DNA of 64,000 bases from Adiantum capillus-veneris (taxonomy: Eukaryota > Streptophyta > Polypodiopsida > Polypodiales > Pteridaceae), in NCBI GenBank assembly GCA_014529385.2, contig CM043968.1, forward strand, positions 127,043,018-127,107,017. The letters run 5' to 3'. Positions 1-11,767 of the stretch are shown one piece after another. The notes under the pieces were generated by a model that made no database searches, was not told the DNA's origin, and saw only the letters and a program-made list of their open reading frames with translations. Position 1 is the stretch's first letter. Each line of letters starts with the position of its first letter. Made by a program: the position numbers and the translations under genes.

Positions 1-529
1 AATGTTATCGTACTTTGTTGTGTGGGTTTGAGCTTCTCCTTCTTCAAGTTGTGTGAATTTGGTCAACATTAATGCAGACATTCACACATTTGGTATTGAG
101 TGATCCATAGTAAGCTCACAAAGTAGTAATTCCCTTCAATTTCTTTATCATGATTGGGGTAAAATTTTGTAAGCATAATAGGACTCATTTTTATGTCTAG
201 AACATGCACCTAGGAGTATATTTTAGTTAGGGATACACTGCATAGGTTAGTCGTGTGTAGTTATTTCTCTAAACAATCAATATATAATTGCATCAAGTGT
301 AACTAATAGCAATGGTAAAAACAAAATTGTTGCACATAGGCTTTCTTCTAGAAACACCTACAAAAATGGCCTAGCAGCTTGTTAATAAACTAGAACTGAG
401 GACTTCTTCATGTACATATAAAGTAGAAGATGCATTTCAAAGCACACGATATAACGGAACACAAAAAGTAGGAAAAAGGTTTAAATTTTGAAATTTCGCA
501 TCTTGTTCTTATAAAGAAAAAATAAGGCC

Positions 530-1330
530 TATAAATTGTACATAGACTATTGTGATTTAAACAAGGTGACTATAAAAAATAAAGGTCTCATTCCTTGTAT
601 TGATAATTTGCTTAATAAGCACAAGGATCCTATTGTTTTTAGTAAGATTGAATTAAAGTTTGGTCATCATCAAATAAGAATGCATGAAGTTGACATTTGT
701 AGAACTACATCATTCAAAGTCTTACTATGAATTTATTATTATACATGTCGCTCGCACAAATGCATTTGCTACTTTCAATCACATGATTAATAGAATTTTC
801 ACTAATCATCAAGATTGTGTGATTGCCCTCTTTGATGAGATTTTGTTTTAGTAAATTGCACGAAGAATTTAAAAACCATTTACATTTTTCTTTTATCAAA
901 TTGCAAGAACATCATTTTCATGCAAATCCAAAGAAAAGTTTCTTTTTCAAAATGAAATTTGACACCTTGGCAACGTAGTTTTCGTTGTGAAGTGTAAAAA
1001 GGTTTCTACAATTAGAGATTGGCTTTTTTTGCAAAACGTTCATGAATTTTGGCTTTCTTGCTCGGTCTTATTGGTTTTTATCGTAAATTTCTTGTTGACT
1101 AAAATCTGATTGGTTTCTCTTACAAGGCCCTTTGGGGGTTTATATTTTTCCTAATGAGTCGTATTGTTTAAATCAACAAATCTTATCTCTTGCTTCTTAA
1201 ATCGACAAATCTACATCTTAACTACGATGAGCTCGTGCTTTATGATGACCATGCCATCTTGCCCGACTTCATCATCCTCTATACTTGCAACAACAATGCC
1301 TAGCTAGCTGCCAGACACCTCTCTACACCA
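530..1330 (+). mobile_element. Ty3/gypsy pol relic (reverse transcriptase)
   Basis: The frame at 536-730 reads a degenerate reverse transcriptase start (IDYCDLNKVTIKNK, then VFSKIELKFGHHQIRMHE), which corresponds to the family's IDYRxLNKVTIKN and FSKIDLKSGYHQIR blocks. Further RT residues follow in shifted frames at about 730-850 (AFATFNHMINRIF and a weak ALFDEILF where the catalytic box should be). A poor RNase H/connection echo continues to about 1300. There are many shifts and stops, and no LTR, gag or integrase was seen, so this is an old fragment and not a gene. Confidence 0.8.
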
Positions 1331-3640
1331 AAAAGGTAAGTCTAACCTTCTATTCCATTCACAAAAGGGGATGAGCAAGAAAGCAAGTGATGAACAAGTT
1401 TATGAGTATCACTATGTTAATATTTCATAAGCATCACATTTGGCATGACGAATTAAGCACTTTGCTAACATATCATTTATTGCAGTTGCGCCTCATGACC
1501 TACGTAATGCTTATATAGAACACCATTAATACCATGTATAACTAGGTCGCTCTAGATCTCAATTATGCCATTTATTATATTTACATAACCTGCTTATATA
1601 CTTCACAATATTAAGAGGAGATTTAGAGCACAAAGCATAATATTACTAAATGCTAATATTACTTACTAGCATAAAAAGAATATAAGAAATTATTATCACT
1701 TATTGATCTCACCTATTAGGGCTACATTGCTTAATATCTCTACAAAAAGAAATTCGATGTCTTATAATTTGGAAACATATAGCTCTTAATCTTTGTCGTG
1801 TTGTTTCAAACATATAGAAAATAGTTACCAATTTGAAGAAGATTACTATTGATGTAGAATTTGATGAATTTGTCATGACGACAAGCTTTAGAATGTCTCA
1901 AAACCTTAAGAACAACTCTTCAAATGTTGAAATTAGTGTTTTAAATAGAGAGTTCTGTCAATTCTATGTTTTTTAAATTGCAAAATTTTCCTACATGCAT
2001 GTTGCATGAAGCTACAAGAGGTCAAAAGCTCCTTCTTTTTGTTTAGAAACAGCAACTGTGCTTTGATACCATGTTGAAAAGCCAAAGAAAGAGAAGAAGA
2101 AATAAATGATACACAGAGATTGCAATCCCAAAGTGTGTACAATACTCACACCAGATGTATACATATAGAGAGGACATAGGGGATATATATATATAGCTCA
2201 ATAGCCCGTGCGCACACAGCCACACAAAAACGAACATATACATATTTACCCATTCATTCATGCACTACCAGTGATGGAAATGTCACATTCATATTTAGCA
2301 CTTATATGTGTAAGGCCAAGGGCAACCCAGGGGGTCACGGACCTAGGCCAAGGGCTTGGAAGGCTTAGATGTGGATTGGGGATCTGTACTAGGCTAGATA
2401 GAGCCTATATACAGGGTGGTAGGGGAGTATTTTTGGGAAAGGAGGGGCATGGGCCTTATGTTGTATGCATGAATTGCATGAGCATGCAAAATTGTGGAAA
2501 AGAAGCCAAGGAATAAAGGGAGTTGACCTGCACCGTTTGAAGCAGGGTAAAGAACAGTGTGTTCAGGATGAGGAGAATGGCAAAATTTGCTACTACACCA
2601 AGCGTCATCTCGGCTTCTAGCCGATGGGGTGAGCATCTTCTCCATGAGCTCACTGCCGGCCATCATTTTTTTTCAGAGTGTGTCCATTTTGCATTTGTTG
2701 TCCACTTTGAGTAATAATTTCCAGTCTATCCAACGGTGCAAAGGCCCACAGCAACCCGCTCCCTTCCCCCACACCTTCTTCTCCTCACCCCACGCAAGCA
2801 AATCTTGGCACAACATGGTAAAACAAATCAAGGCCAAGGGCGGACAAAACCCATATTTCAGTAATTTTTGTAATTACAATGCTTTTGAGAAATTGCTCAA
2901 AGGGCTATAATTATCGGTTTTCGACATAATCGACAATTGGAGTTGGAAAAACATTCAAACAGTACACACAAAACTACACAGATTACATTTCTTGATCGGA
3001 GGTGCTCTTCAACGCTTGCAAGCAATGAAGGTGGGATTTTCTCTTTAGCAAAGTTAAAATTTTTTTCTTCAAAGAGTTTTTAAAGGCCGCTCATACACAA
3101 AAACTTTAAGCCAAGAAGCTAGTATTCTTCCAGTTGGCACTATTCAGATCAAAGGGTCGATATTGGCATCAATTTTTTTTTTGCCAAGGCTACAAGCCAA
3201 TATGGTAGAGCCACAGGTTATACTACGACATACAAGCTCCCACTTTAAGGAGCATGGCTCCGCATCTCATTACTAGACGACAATTTCCCCTCAAATCGGG
3301 CAATATGGGCTCCAAGATTGAGATGCTTGATAGGATTAAAGCAAGTTTCTCTAGCGCTTTTTAACATGTTTCACAAAAACAAGGTAGTTTATTTCCGAAA
3401 AAAATTCAGCTACTTACAATCATAGTTGATGCAGGTAGGCAAGGTTGCCTAGCAGTGACAACATGTCAAGCATAGCATGTCACTTGTATTGCAAATTAAG
3501 ATAGTCTGCAAGGTCGATCATTAATTACAGTCACTATAAGAGATTGACGTCTTCGTCGTGCATGACAGCCATGCCAGGATGAGAAAGAGTAGGGTATAAT
3601 CACAACAAATAGTGCATCATAGAGCGCGGAAAAAAATCAT
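1331..3640. other. No recognisable gene
   Basis: AT-rich sequence with short ORFs on both strands (for example 2208-2516 plus and 2394-2666 minus) that overlap each other and have no protein-family look. No RNA gene or terminal repeat was recognised here. The short ORFs are treated as chance frames. Confidence 0.5.
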
Positions 3641-3746
3641 TTAAAAATATATAAAAAAGTTAGCGGGCTGGCGGCTTTTTTTACCCTAACCCACTGCAAA
3701 AATATCCATCCTTGTCTTTGTGTTTTTTCTGTTCTTCTTCTCTTTT

Positions 3747-3751
<5 letters not shown>

Positions 3752-3844
<93 letters not shown>

Positions 3845-3854
3845 ACACACACAC
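3752..3854. repeat. (CT)n-(CA)n compound microsatellite
   Basis: An uninterrupted CT run of about 58 bp (3752-3810) passes directly into a CA run (3811-3854, one T interruption at 3840). The minus-strand ORFs across it, rich in CV and RE dipeptides, are products of the microsatellite. Confidence 0.97.
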
Positions 3855-4079
3855 GGAGGATGCAAGCAAATGTTGATGGCAAGAGAGTGACTAAGGAGCG
3901 GTGGTGGCGGCGGCAACTCTTTTTTTGGCGGCAAGAGAGTGGCAGAGGAGTGTTGGTGGCAAGGAGACACACAAAATAAAACGAGTGCAACACATTTCCG
4001 ATGTAAGTGCACTAATTATTTTCTTTTTCTTGGCATGCATTTTGATTTAAAATTAATGTCTATTTGCGCTTATTGTTGA

Positions 4080-5800
4080 GTTAAAGGCTCACGTGAGCCC
4101 ATGGGTTGTCCCCCATGCTTATGATTTTTTGGATTCTATTGAGATTTTGGCATGCTTATTTGCATGCATATGGGCTGTCCATTGCATGCAAATAGACATG
4201 CCAAAACCTCTCTAATAGAGGGGCTAAACTCATGCCATTTGGCCCCTCTATTAGAGGGGTTTTGGCATGCCTATTTTGATGCATGGCCCCTCTATTTTGA
4301 GGGGTTCTCATGCTTATTTTCATGCAATGGACAGCCCGTTTGTGCAACCCATTACATACAAATAGGCATGCCAAAACCTCTCTAATAGAGGGACCAAACC
4401 CATGCGTTTTGGCATGGGTTTTGTCCCTCTATTAGAAAAGGCATGGGTTTGGTCCCGGTGTTAGAAAGGTTTTGGCATGCCTACTTGCATGCAATGGGCT
4501 TTTTTTGCATGGGTTTGGCAGCCTATTGCATGCCTATTTGCATGCAATGGGCAGCCCGTTTGGGGAGACCATTGCATGCCTATTTTCATGCCAAAAACTC
4601 TATAACAGATGGGGCCAAACCCCTCTAATAGAGGGACCAATCCGGTAGTCCAAAACCCATCTAATAGAGGGTCTAAACTCATGACATTTTAGGTATGAGT
4701 TTGACCCCTCTATTAGAGGGGTTATGAGCAGTCTATTTGACCCTAGCCCAAAACCCTTAAGTTTATTGCCCTCATTGGTTGAGGTAAAGGCTCATGTGAG
4801 CCCATGGGTTGTCCCCCATGCTCAAGGTTTTTTGGCCCTATTTTGCCTCCCCCCTTCAATGTCTAAAATCCCTAGCAAACGGCATGTCGTTTGGCCCCTC
4901 TATTAGAGGGGTTTTGGCATGCCTATTTGCATGCAATGGGCAGCCAGTTTGGGGAGCCCATTGCAAGCAAATTGACATGCCAAAACCCCTCTAATAGAGG
5001 GGCCAACTCATGCCATTTTGGGTAGGGTCAAATAAACTGCCCATAACCCCTCTATTAGAGGGGCCAAACTCATACCTAAAATGGCATGGGTTTAGCCCCT
5101 CTATTAGAGGGGTTTTGGGCTACCGGTTTGGTCCCTCTAATAGAGGGGCAAAACCCCTCTAATAGAGGGGTTTTGGGATGACTATTTGCATACAATGGGC
5201 TGCCCGTTTGGAGAGCCCATTGCATGCAAAACGACATGCCAAAAGCCCTCTAATAGAGGGGCGTTTTGGCATGAGTTTGTCCCTTCTATTAGAGGGGTTT
5301 TGGCATGTCAGTTTTCATGCAATGGGATCCCCAAATGGGCAATCCATAGCATGCAAATAGTCATGCCAAAGCCCCTCTAATAGAAGGGCTAAAATCATGT
5401 TGTTTGGCCCCTCTATTAGAGGGGTTTTGGCATTCCTATTTGCATGCAATGGGCAGCCCGTTTGGGTAACCCATTGCATGCAAATAGGCCTCTCTACTAG
5501 AGGGGCCAAACTCATGCCAAAACGGCATGAGTTTGGCCCTTCTTATTTTGGGTTTCCCATTGCATGCAAATAGGCATGCCAAAACCCCTCTAATAGAGGG
5601 GCCAAATGACATGAGGGGATATAGAGGGGCTAAACTCATGTCGTTTGGCCCCTCTATTAGAGGGGTTTTGGCATGTCTATTTTCATGCAATGGGCTGCCC
5701 AAAACCTCTCTAATAGAGGGGCCAAATGGCATGAGTGTGACACCTCTATTAGAGGGGTTTTGGCATGTCTATTTGCATGCAATGGGCTACCCATTTATTA
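4080..5800. repeat. Array of short palindromes (hairpin-rich repeat)
   Basis: About 23 copies by eye of a 17-bp near-perfect palindrome, CCCCTCTATTAGAGGGG or its complement, alternate with GGCATGCC and with a second inverted module (TGCATGCAATGGGC ... GCCCATTGCATGCA). Modules occur in both orientations, so the array can fold at several nested scales. Small ORFs in all frames are by-products. Homology to a named element was not recognised. Confidence 0.9.
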
Positions 5801-5821
5801 TGTTTAGGTTGTATTTGATTT

Positions 5822-7395
5822 GTTTTTTCTCTCTTTTTAGTTGGACATGGCCGGGCAAGACGAAGACTTCTTTTGCTCTTTTAGGACAACCGTGGGTTCC
5901 TCTTCTAGGAATTCTTATGGGGGCTCCAATCCCTATGACCACTCCCCTCCTTGTCCTCCTCCTCATTTGGTCCCTATAATTCCCGAGATAGCCTCATTCT
6001 TGCGCATGTGGCAAGAGTATGAATGAGCTTCACAAGGGATCTTCTCTTCATATACACCACATCAGTTGTCCCAGTATGGGATTTCCCCCTCACACTCGTC
6101 CATGCCCTTGCAGGCCCCGGCCCCCTACCTTTCCTTCACCCTTTCCTTCGGCACCCCCCACTACATTTCCATCACCCTATCCCTCAGTCCCCGCTACTAC
6201 ATTTACTTCGCCATTTCCCTCCGCACCCTCTTCTACGATTTCGTCGCATCAACCATCCCCGCTTCGACCATCAAGCCATCCTAGCCCTCGTGATCATCGA
6301 TCTTCTTTAGGGAAAAGTGAACGACATAGTTTGGGTGGCTCTGGGGGCCGATAAGAGTCCTTTGACAGCTAGTGGAGACGAGGATTGGGGGGAGGCTCTT
6401 GCTTCGATGCTTGCTTTGGAGGAGTGGGGGAGGATTGTCCCTTGACTTGCCAGATCTGGGGTGCAGTTCTGTGTGGATGTTCTAGATGCCGATGATGATG
6501 GCCTATACTATAGGTGTCATCGAGACGGCGCCCCCAACCTTATCACAAAAAATGGCAAGCGCTTCCACAATCACTTGAAGAGCTTGATCCACTCTACCTA
6601 TTCTAAATTCTTCATTGACTATAGATCAACAAGATCCTCAGTACCTGCAGCATATTGTTGATACAATGCGGCTGCGGTTTCCTAATCCCTAGGGATAGTC
6701 TTTTACCACGCAGTGGCTGGAAGGTTTTATCAAGACCTTCCTTTGTAATAAACGGTCCACCGTTCGCAAGGCCACTAAAAAACAACGCCAACAACCCAAT
6801 ATCCAAAAAAGGGGTGCCAATATGCATGATGCAGAGTGGGAGTTTTCTCTCCACGAGAGGGACACTGGAGTCGACCATCCTCAACAACGGCAAGCAAGGG
6901 TAGGACAACAAGCTCATAGTTGGGGTTCTGGCAAAAAGGATGTTTAGAAGGACAAAGTGGTAAGTAACGTTTTTAGTTTTTTTAAAACCATGATCTTGAT
7001 ATAAATTAATATAAATAATTCTTAATATGCAGGCAAACATCATAGGACATCGAGTGTCAAGGGAGGTGGTGAAGTATTGGAAATGCAACGATGAATACAT
7101 TACCTTCCTGTGGATGCTCCAGCAAGGCCACATCAATCAAGCATAGTTCGACGCTCTCATCAACACTTTGACCACTACGCAAGTACGAAGTCAACCTAAT
7201 TAATTAATTATTATTTTTTCTTAATTTAATGCTTACTAATTATGTGGTTTGCTTTGTTATTTGTGTAGACTCAAATATGTGGCGCTAACGAGGGAGAGGA
7301 TGACAAGGGCGGTCAAGGTGGCAAGGATGACGAGGACGGCCAGGTTGACGATGAGGGTTACTAACTTACTAACACAATCCCCTCACATTTTGGAC
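5822..7395 (+). pseudogene. Broken spliced gene with Pro/Ser-rich region, probably element-borne
   Basis: A likely acceptor (tttttag at about 5839) precedes MAGQDEDFFCSF at 5847. The frame continues past a TGA at 6024-6026 (probably a former CGA Arg codon), then shifts near 6125 into a Pro/Ser/Thr-rich stretch with a repeated PSPFPSAP pattern (to about 6300). After another shift comes an Asp-rich piece and a KRFHNHLKSL segment near 6570. A donor (GTAAGT, about 6960) and acceptor (gcag, about 7032) bound a small intron, and an acidic tail ends near 7360. Proline-rich N-termini followed by a short helical domain are seen in accessory ORFs of plant DNA transposons, but I do not recognise the family. 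It is not intact: at least one stop and two shifts. Confidence 0.45.
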
Positions 7396-9400
7396 ACCCG
7401 GCCAAGAGACCTTGTACAACATAATCCCCTCACATTTTGAACGTCCGACCAAGAGCCCTTGTAAATATTTCACTTTCTTTTTGGATGCCCGGGCCAAAAG
7501 GCCTTGTATACATTTTGCGAACTCCCAATCAATAATAATAATTTTGTCAATAAATTATTTTTAAGTTTCTTGTGTTTCAAAAATTGTATGATATTGTTAA
7601 ATCTTTAATAATAAATAAATGTGATATTTATATGTATAAAACATATCCAAGGATCTTTGGATGATGCAAAGTCTTCATATATGAGGACTTGAATCATCTG
7701 AGATCCTTGGATACTTTTTTTAAAAAAAATTTAGTGGAGGGTATAAGCACGGCTATCAGTGTGAGTATACACGCGGCAATCAACGCGGCAATTCTTGAAA
7801 ACATACCTGCGCTGATACGCTTAAACATTGCCGCAAGCTAATAGTCGCACTACCAGTTGTGGTGATACCCATGTGCTCAATCGTTTCTCTCTCCTGAAAC
7901 ACTTGTTGATGTGAGGCTATTCCAGAGGCATTCAACCCCCTTTCTTAAAGTGAATTCTAAGAGGTCATCAGGCAACTTCCTCTTCTAGTTCACAATTTTG
8001 GGACATGGCTCCTACACTAGTTTACTGAACCCAATGCAATCAAAAATAGTGATCAACCCATTGCTGACAAGACACATCCAACAAAATTTCAAGGGTAAAT
8101 GTCAGTAGCATTGGGCAAAGTGAGAACATATTTTTATCCACAGAGTGTATAGTGCATAACGCTTTTAGGTCTTGGTATCATTATGCCACAAGAAACCCCG
8201 AGTTCATACCACTTGAACATAAGGCAATACTCATCAAAAGTACTAAATGGGTCCAATTAAGATGGGTAAGGAAATTATAGTCACAAGCATGATGCTATAT
8301 ATCAATGGGCACAACCTTCTCTTGAGACCAATGAAGGAAACATGGATGGTAAGAGACATTCTATAGTGTTTCACAATCATTTAGCCTTGTGTTCAAGAGA
8401 CTATTCTTTAGGAAATTAACTACTCATAACCCTCACAAGGTAAAGATTTTGTTTAATGGATATAATAGACCATAGTGTATGGAAAATTTGGCCAGTATAC
8501 ATTGCTCAAATAGGTGGGTAGCACTTGATGAGTTTCCCAAACATTTCCCTTTCTTCATCAACTATTTCACCTATCATAATTCCACCATCCATTCTAGCCT
8601 AAAGATCCCAATAACATCACTTGCTGAGGAATTGTATGATGAACATGCAAATGAGTATACATTTGAGCCCTCAATTTGAAGAGATAGATGAGATTCTTAG
8701 ACTATATACATGAAAAATGGTATGACTTTGATTCGGTAGTTGAAGGATGTGATAATTTGATTCGCTAAGTGTATCATATTAGAACTATTAAGGAGTTTTG
8801 AAGTCCATAATAGGCAGTGTACTAAGGAATTTTTGAACACGTTATTTTTTGCAATGTAGAAAACATATTCAATTCATCAATTGTTTTAACTCTCCTTCTT
8901 TCTCCATCTCTTTTCATTTGAGATTTATTTTACTCCAAGGAAATTTTAAATAAAAGGAACAAGAATAATTTTCTTTGAGCTAAGAAAACTTATTTTAAAC
9001 TTGCATTCTTTCATCTCTTCTCCATGCATTAGAAACCTCACTCTGCCTAATACTTACCGTAAGTGAAATTAGCTACTGGTTAAATCTTTTACTTCAGTGG
9101 GTGATTTGAATTTTGTTTTGGATTGTCAGAATACTTCAACTCATTTTATGGTTTTACCCATAAGATTCCATTAAGGAATTTAACAAATGGATTGGCTTAA
9201 AGAAAATGACGCTCACTTGATTTGTAAATATGATTTATTGACTTTTGTAAATGACCACAACACTAGGGTTATTATTATTGTTAAGCAGAGATAACCTAAA
9301 GTTCAACAGTTATACTAAAAGGGTATAGAAAGAATGAAATGAGTTTTGTTGTAAAGCTTAACTGAACAAAGAAGAAATTAAAAACACTTGAACATGAGTG
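7396..9400. other. No recognisable gene
   Basis: AT-rich. The ORF at 8479-8679 has no family resemblance. Around 7740-7863 there are repeated GCGGCAAT/TGCCGC motifs ending in CCAGTTGTGGTG. This could be a decayed CACTA-type subterminal region, but no partner end was found. The last few hundred bases may include worn gag/protease sequence of the adjacent retroelement. Confidence 0.4.
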
Positions 9401-11350
9401 TCTAATTATCAAATTTGATGAGGTTTTTCTTGGGAAACTTCAAGGGTTACCATCCAAGGGTGAAGTTGAGCATGGCATTGAGCTCATTCCAAGAGTTCAA
9501 CCAATTTCTTGTAGATAGTACAAGATGTCAATTCGAGAATCTACACAACTCAAAGAGAAACTTAACTTCTCGATCAAGGTTTCATTTGACCTAGTGTTTT
9601 GCCATAGAGTAGTCCTATTCTTTTCAATCGGAATAAGGATGGAACTCTACACCTTTGTATCAACTATCGTAGGTTCAATCAAGCAATATGCAATACCTAT
9701 GATTGATGAGTTACTTGATTGATTACATGGAGCCTCTATTTTCACAAAGATTGATCCTAATTCTGGCTATTATCAAATTGAAATTAAGGAGGAAGATATA
9801 CCAAGGACAAATTACTTCAATACTGAATTTCGGTTGTATGAATTTACAATTATGCCCTTTAGACTTACAAATGCTCCAACAACTTTCAACCACTTTATGA
9901 TCGACGTATTTAGAGAATATCTTGATAAATTTATCTTGTCTTCTTTGATGATATTAGGATTTATCCAAAGAATAAATAAATAAGAGCACGAACACCATGT
10001 ACAAAAAGTATTTGAACTTCTATGACAAAATCAGCTTTATGTTGAGCGTAGCGAATATACTATTTTCACTAACAGAGTGGCATACTTGGGATTCATTGTT
10101 TCCAAAGATGGTATCTTTACTGACTCAAGTAAAATTGAAGTTGTTATAGCTTTGCATAAGTTTTCAAATTTGTCAAAAAAAGTACATAGATTTCTTGGAT
10201 TTTTAGGGTGGTATCATACTTTTATTGAAGGTTATGCTAAGATAGCAGTACCGTTAGCCAATACCCTCTAGAAGATTAATTTTTTTTCTTGGAAAAATAT
10301 ATTGTGTCTATGCTAGATTTAAAAAACTTAAAGAAGCTTTGGTAAAAGCTCTTATTTTACCACTTTCTAATTTCACAAAGTCAATCCCTATCCTCATTGA
10401 TGAAAGTGGACAAGCGATTGGCGGTGTTCTATCTCAGGAAGTAAGAATGGTAGTTTATGAATCTTGTAATCTATGTATTCATAAGGTAAATTATTATACA
10501 CATGATTTAGAATTTTTAGTTGTTCTTGTACAACCTCTCAAGGTATGGGACACAAATCTTAGAATTCTTGAGTGGATCTATAGTCAACCTAACCTAAATA
10601 TGTATCAAATATATATGGATGGAATTATTATGTGAATATGATTTTGGGATTGAATATAAACTGAGAAGGGAAAGCTTAGTAGCCGATGCTTTAAGGAAAA
10701 AAGATATAGTAGCAGCGATTACAACTTCTACCACCTCTTGGAGTGCATTATTCATGAAAGTATGCAATTCATTTTTCAAGATAATTCAATATTTAATAGG
10801 CTTACATAATCAATCAAAGAGGTAGGGACAAAAACCCAAAGGATTTCACGTTGTGATCTCTAATTTGACAATTGTCTTTGTATCTTTAATGATCAACGAA
10901 CCAAGATTCAGACACTGCAAGTAACTCATGGCACCCCTATTGCAGGTCATCAAGGTTACATTAAAACTTATGCTAGTGTGATAAAGAGTTTCTTTTGGCC
11001 AAGATTAAATTGTGATGCATTATGTTGGTCAACGCATTAAAGTGGAGCAAGCTCGATACTCAGTGAGCTTCACCCACAGATGAAATAAGAATGCATATCC
11101 ATGGATTTCATCTTAGGACTTCCTACATCTATTGGATATGATTCTATTTTTGTGGTGATTGATATGATTACAAAAATGATTCACTTATTTCTTACTAAGA
11201 CAACATATACGGCTAAAGATATAGTCTAAGTTTTCATGGAAGGTATTGCTGTGTATCATTGTTTACCTCATCACATAACATTAGGGTCAAAAATGTTTCA
11301 AAAAGGGTTGTGTAAGAAATTGGTTAACTTACTAATTAGCGGAACCTTTG
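9400..11350 (+). mobile_element. Ty3/gypsy pol relic (RT, RNase H, integrase)
   Basis: Pieces of a Ty3/gypsy polyprotein lie in the expected order with many shifts. RT N-terminal residues are in the 9525-9722 and 9703-9900 regions (PMIDELLD, FTKIDPNSGYYQIEIKEEDIPRTN, MPFRLTNAPTTFN). RT thumb/connection is at 10077-10271 (YLGFIVSKDGIFTD and RRFLGF-like VHRFLGFLGWYHTFI). RNase H is at 10339-10560 (ILIDESGQAIGGVLSQ, YYTHDLEFLVVL) and ends with LRRESLVADALRKKD at about 10655-10700. Integrase follows: TPIAGHQGYIKT near 10935, FILGLPTSIGYDSIFVVIDMITK near 11110-11175, and HHITLGS near 11270. No frame survives for more than about 100 codons and no flanking LTR was identified. The catalytic YxDD box of RT is not readable. 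Confidence 0.88.
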
Positions 11351-11767
11351 ATGGTCAAAACAGCTCCAAAATTGGTCCTTTTGGATATTAAAGAATGGAA
11401 ATTCCATTTAAAGCATATATTGGTGCATATCACACTAATGGCAATAGAGGATGTCGTTTTCACTTTATTCCTTCTTTGTTTATCCGAGGTTGTTGATCCT
11501 CATTCAAGTCACTTCCCCCCTTTCTTCTTCCCATTTGGGATTAGCTTCTAGCTTATTGTACGAATGACAAATATTCAATTCATGAACATCTTGAATCCCC
11601 CTTCCCCTCCCCCCTTCCCTCTTCTTTCTCTCATAGTATTTTGTTAGACTCTTATCACGTGACCTCACGAGCTTAAGCACCTTGCACCATTACACCTTTC
11701 AAAAGATTCACCATTCTCTGTTTCTTATTCCATCAAACCTTTTGCACTGAGTTTTTACAGGCTCAAA

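Noticed and set aside
3637-4012. Minus-strand ORFs rich in CV and RE repeats
   Set aside because: Translations of the CT/CA microsatellite.
7840-7866. CACTA-type right terminus after the 5.8-7.4 kb gene (CCAGTTGTGGTG)
   Set aside because: The last bases read GTGGTG instead of GTAGTG and no left end was found; too weak to call.
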